Assembly (NCBI RefSeq): GCF_002844375.1
Contig: NZ_CP024199.1
Location: 3,450,001 to 3,514,000, forward strand
DNA length: 64,000 nt
Source of the DNA: Thalassospira marina
Lineage (GTDB): Bacteria > Pseudomonadota > Alphaproteobacteria > Rhodospirillales > Thalassospiraceae
Reading direction: 5' to 3'
This document shows positions 62,198 through 64,000 of this stretch, piece after piece (positions within the stretch are counted from its first letter, which is position 1; each line of letters begins with the position of its first letter). The position numbers and the translations under genes are program-made. The notes beneath the pieces are model-generated. The model was not told the origin of the DNA and did not search any database. It worked only from the letters and a program-made list of their open reading frames with translations.

Positions 62198-63124
62198 TCA
62201 GTCAAACCTGCGCCCGAACAGGAAATTGGGCGGCAGAATATCGTCGTCATCCGTTCGTTGACGGGTTTGATAACGCGATGTTGCCTGTGGCAGGTTTCGG
62301 CCCGTGCGCCGCGTTTCCGAACACAGATTATGAATTTCCACCGCATCATCAATCGTCCAGTCCCGGCCCTGCGGGCGCGAAGGCGCACGGTCATTTGCAC
62401 GGTCACTAGCCCGGCGATTATGGCCACTTGAATTTGACGGTACAGACATTTCACGTTCCGCCAAAAGGCGCAATATGCGCGCCAGATCCGGCAAAGCTTC
62501 GATCACATTATGCAGCGATGCCAACCCTTCGCTCAGCGCACCAATCATCGCGGCGGCATCTTCGGGTGAAACGGCAGCAACGGGGTTTTCGGCACCTGAT
62601 GACGATGCATCCCGCAAAACAGCAGAACCAGCACCATCAAGCTCCCGCCCCTCACCCGCAATACCGGACACAGGCGAAGAACTCCCCGGCATGCCAGCCC
62701 CAGTCACGCGATCAGCATGGGCTGAGGATGTGGAGGGTGCGGAGGATGCCGATAATTTGGCAAACGAGGATTGCAATGCAGCAGCCCCCTCGGGCGTCAA
62801 AACTGACGCCACAGGCGATACTGAAGATACTGGCGACATCGAACCGGACGGCGATGAGAACGAGGATGCCTTTAAAGAAGGAATGGCAGCAGAAACAGGA
62901 GAAGAAGACAGGATCGGTGATGCTGTTCGCGCGCGGGCAATAGCCTCGCGCCGCTCACCCTCCGGCTCTGAAACCAGATTCAGAACCTGGAATTTTTTCC
63001 ATGCTTTATGGTTCGGCTCACCGCGTCTGCGGCCCGGGCTGATGGCTGATTGCGCCTGACGGGTTCCTTGATAATTCTCCTCGCCCTTTCTGCGGGCAGG
63101 GTGCATATCACCGACCGTATGCAT
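62198..63124 (-). CDS. Hypothetical low-complexity protein
   Basis: The protein has 308 residues; the ATG at 63124 has a near-perfect AGGAGG five bases upstream. It is Ser/Ala/Pro-rich (SSSPVSAAIPSLKASSFSSP) over residues ~65-180. A short ordered stretch (AMIGALSEGLASLHNVIEALPDLARILRLL) follows, and then a basic tail ending DDDDILPPNFLFGRRFD. No signal peptide or recognised domain. Tail motifs of charge plus hydrophobic residues could be a docking peptide. It may be co-expressed with the partial gene upstream, but a terminator (63347-63372) lies between them. Confidence 0.6.
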   Translation of the reverse strand: MHTVGDMHPARRKGEENYQGTRQAQSAISPGRRRGEPNHKAWKKFQVLNLVSEPEGERREAIARARTASPILSSSPVSAAIPSLKASSFSSPSGSMSPVSSVSPVASVLTPEGAAALQSSFAKLSASSAPSTSSAHADRVTGAGMPGSSSPVSGIAGEGRELDGAGSAVLRDASSSGAENPVAAVSPEDAAAMIGALSEGLASLHNVIEALPDLARILRLLAEREMSVPSNSSGHNRRASDRANDRAPSRPQGRDWTIDDAVEIHNLCSETRRTGRNLPQATSRYQTRQRTDDDDILPPNFLFGRRFD

Positions 63125-63493
63125 TTCCTCCTCCTGAGAAGCCGCAATACCTTGTGTTTACGGAGTTTTTCCGAAACAGCAATTTTCTTACTACCTATAA
63201 GACGACTCAGATTAGCAAATTTCCCGCTTTCTGGATACAGGCAGTTTTCGGCAATCCTGATTCATTTCAACAGGCTAGCGATGTTTCCAGGCGGATGACA
63301 TAACGGCCAATATCGGGATTCAGCATGGTATTCACCCAACAAAAAACCGGAGGCCACCGCACGGGCCTCCGGCTTTGTGACGGGCAGGATATGGCTCAAC
63401 CTCCCCCGAGCGGCCATACCCTGCCAGTCTGGCGCGGACAGCCTGCCACAAGGCAGCATCGCGTCGCGCCACGAAACATGAAATGATCAGATA
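63125..63493. other. 370-bp intergenic region containing a terminator
   Basis: No gene is supported. The AT-richer part at 63150-63260 should hold the promoter of the low-complexity gene; the terminator of the upstream gene is at 63347-63372. Confidence 0.55.
63347..63372 (-). terminator. Intrinsic terminator of the right-edge gene
   Basis: CCGGAGGCC pairs with GGCCTCCGG over an eight-base loop. On the minus strand TTTTTTG follows at once, 120 bp past the stop of the gene at 63494. Confidence 0.85.
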
Positions 63494-64000
63494 TTAACTG
63501 CGCCATCGTCCTGCGGCCCTGCGATCCTGACCGGAGCGCCGCTCGACCCTGGGCATAAGGGCATCATAGTCATCGCCCTCGTCAATTTCATTGATCTCGC
63601 CCAAACGGGGCGGGCGCACACCGCGCGGACGGTCTTTGCCAACATTGACCAGCGCGCCGGTAAAGGCTTCCAGCGTTGCGGCCAGAACCTGGTCAAAGGC
63701 AAGATCGGTAACAGCACAGCCATGGAAAAAGAAAAAGGCGTCATTGGCCAGCCCGTCGCGCCAGCGGCGGAACGGTTCCGGGTGGCGTCGCAGACAGGCC
63801 GCATCAAGCATCGACATGCCCAGAAACATGCCGTGATTACACGCACGGCCAAAAACATGCACCGTTTGCACATGTTCGCGCTGGCCCAGAACATTGCCGA
63901 TCACGGCAAGGCCATCCTGTGCGCCACCAATCATGAAAATTTCGGCAATTCCGGCATAGCGCCAGACAATGGCTTCAATGTCAGCAAGCGACTGATCAAT
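63494..64000 (-). CDS. Partial protein with DUF4347-like domain (5' end outside window)
   Basis: The frame is open to the window edge, giving at least 168 C-terminal residues. About 95 of them align without any gap to the DUF4347 domain of the giant protein in this window. VHVFGRACNHGMFLGMSMLD matches HLVSHGAIGAINLGGTIID, FFFFHGCAV matches ILLYGCDV, and FTGALVNVGKD matches LTGADVAASND; about 20 of 95 residues are identical. The Cys is kept while the His of SHG is Arg. After it come an acidic stretch and a basic tail (RRSGQDRRAAGRWRS). Function unknown; possibly a degenerate or cytoplasmic relative. Confidence 0.6.
   Translation of the reverse strand: MDQSLADIEAIVWRYAGIAEIFMIGGAQDGLAVIGNVLGQREHVQTVHVFGRACNHGMFLGMSMLDAACLRRHPEPFRRWRDGLANDAFFFFHGCAVTDLAFDQVLAATLEAFTGALVNVGKDRPRGVRPPRLGEINEIDEGDDYDALMPRVERRSGQDRRAAGRWRS

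Overview
The window looks like chromosomal DNA of a marine-type alphaproteobacterium, probably Rhodospirillales and most likely close to Thalassospira. The support is a GcrA cell-cycle regulator, a DUF3035/BamF lipoprotein next to lspA and ileS, an endonuclease-type MutL, PomAB-like stator genes and the general codon style. No rRNA, tRNA, CRISPR array, integrase or transposase was recognised.

Layout. 1-5.3 kb: end of a TctB-type transporter subunit, a 6-phosphogluconate-dehydrogenase-like enzyme, and a LysR regulator with two DNA-binding domains facing a galBCD operon for the lower gallate/protocatechuate 4,5-cleavage route. 5.3-24.8 kb: an accessory block with visibly lower G+C. On the minus strand it has a 2610-residue DUF4347/cadherin-like surface protein, a TolC-like lipoprotein, two HlyD-type adaptors and an M50 protease fused to an HlyD arm. 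On the plus strand, across an AT-rich spacer, are three phage-tail-collar paralogues, a DUF6916-like protein, a GNAT, a HEAGH zincin-like protein and a phytanoyl-CoA dioxygenase-like enzyme. 24.9-27.7 kb: mntR with its own operator, a Fur-box siderophore-interacting reductase and a double-GNAT protein. 27.9-31.6 kb: stator genes and a pseudo-receiver/pentapeptide protein. 31.7-39.4 kb: mutL, then a polar amino-acid ABC transporter and M20 amidohydrolase operon, divergent from a GntR regulator with a dense operator cluster. 39.5-48.3 kb: housekeeping genes (M16 peptidase pair, bamF, lspA, ileS, ribF, MaoC hydratase). 48.6-64 kb: methyltransferase, sterol-desaturase family, M23 peptidase, ACT protein, Nudix hydrolase, a degenerate B12-binding domain protein, NnrU, gcrA, cpdB, MFS/AraC pair, a 7-bp minisatellite, low-complexity hypotheticals and, at the right edge, a partial protein whose sequence aligns without gaps to the DUF4347 domain of the giant protein.

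The best candidate for an undescribed system is the 5.3-24.8 kb block. It has inner-membrane, periplasmic and outer-membrane export parts, a giant non-RTX substrate and signal-less collar proteins, but no ABC ATPase, RND or MFS pump. The PqqD-like/M50/HlyD fusion is the only inner-membrane component with a large multi-pass domain and may take the pump's place. This role is inferred from domains and gene order only.
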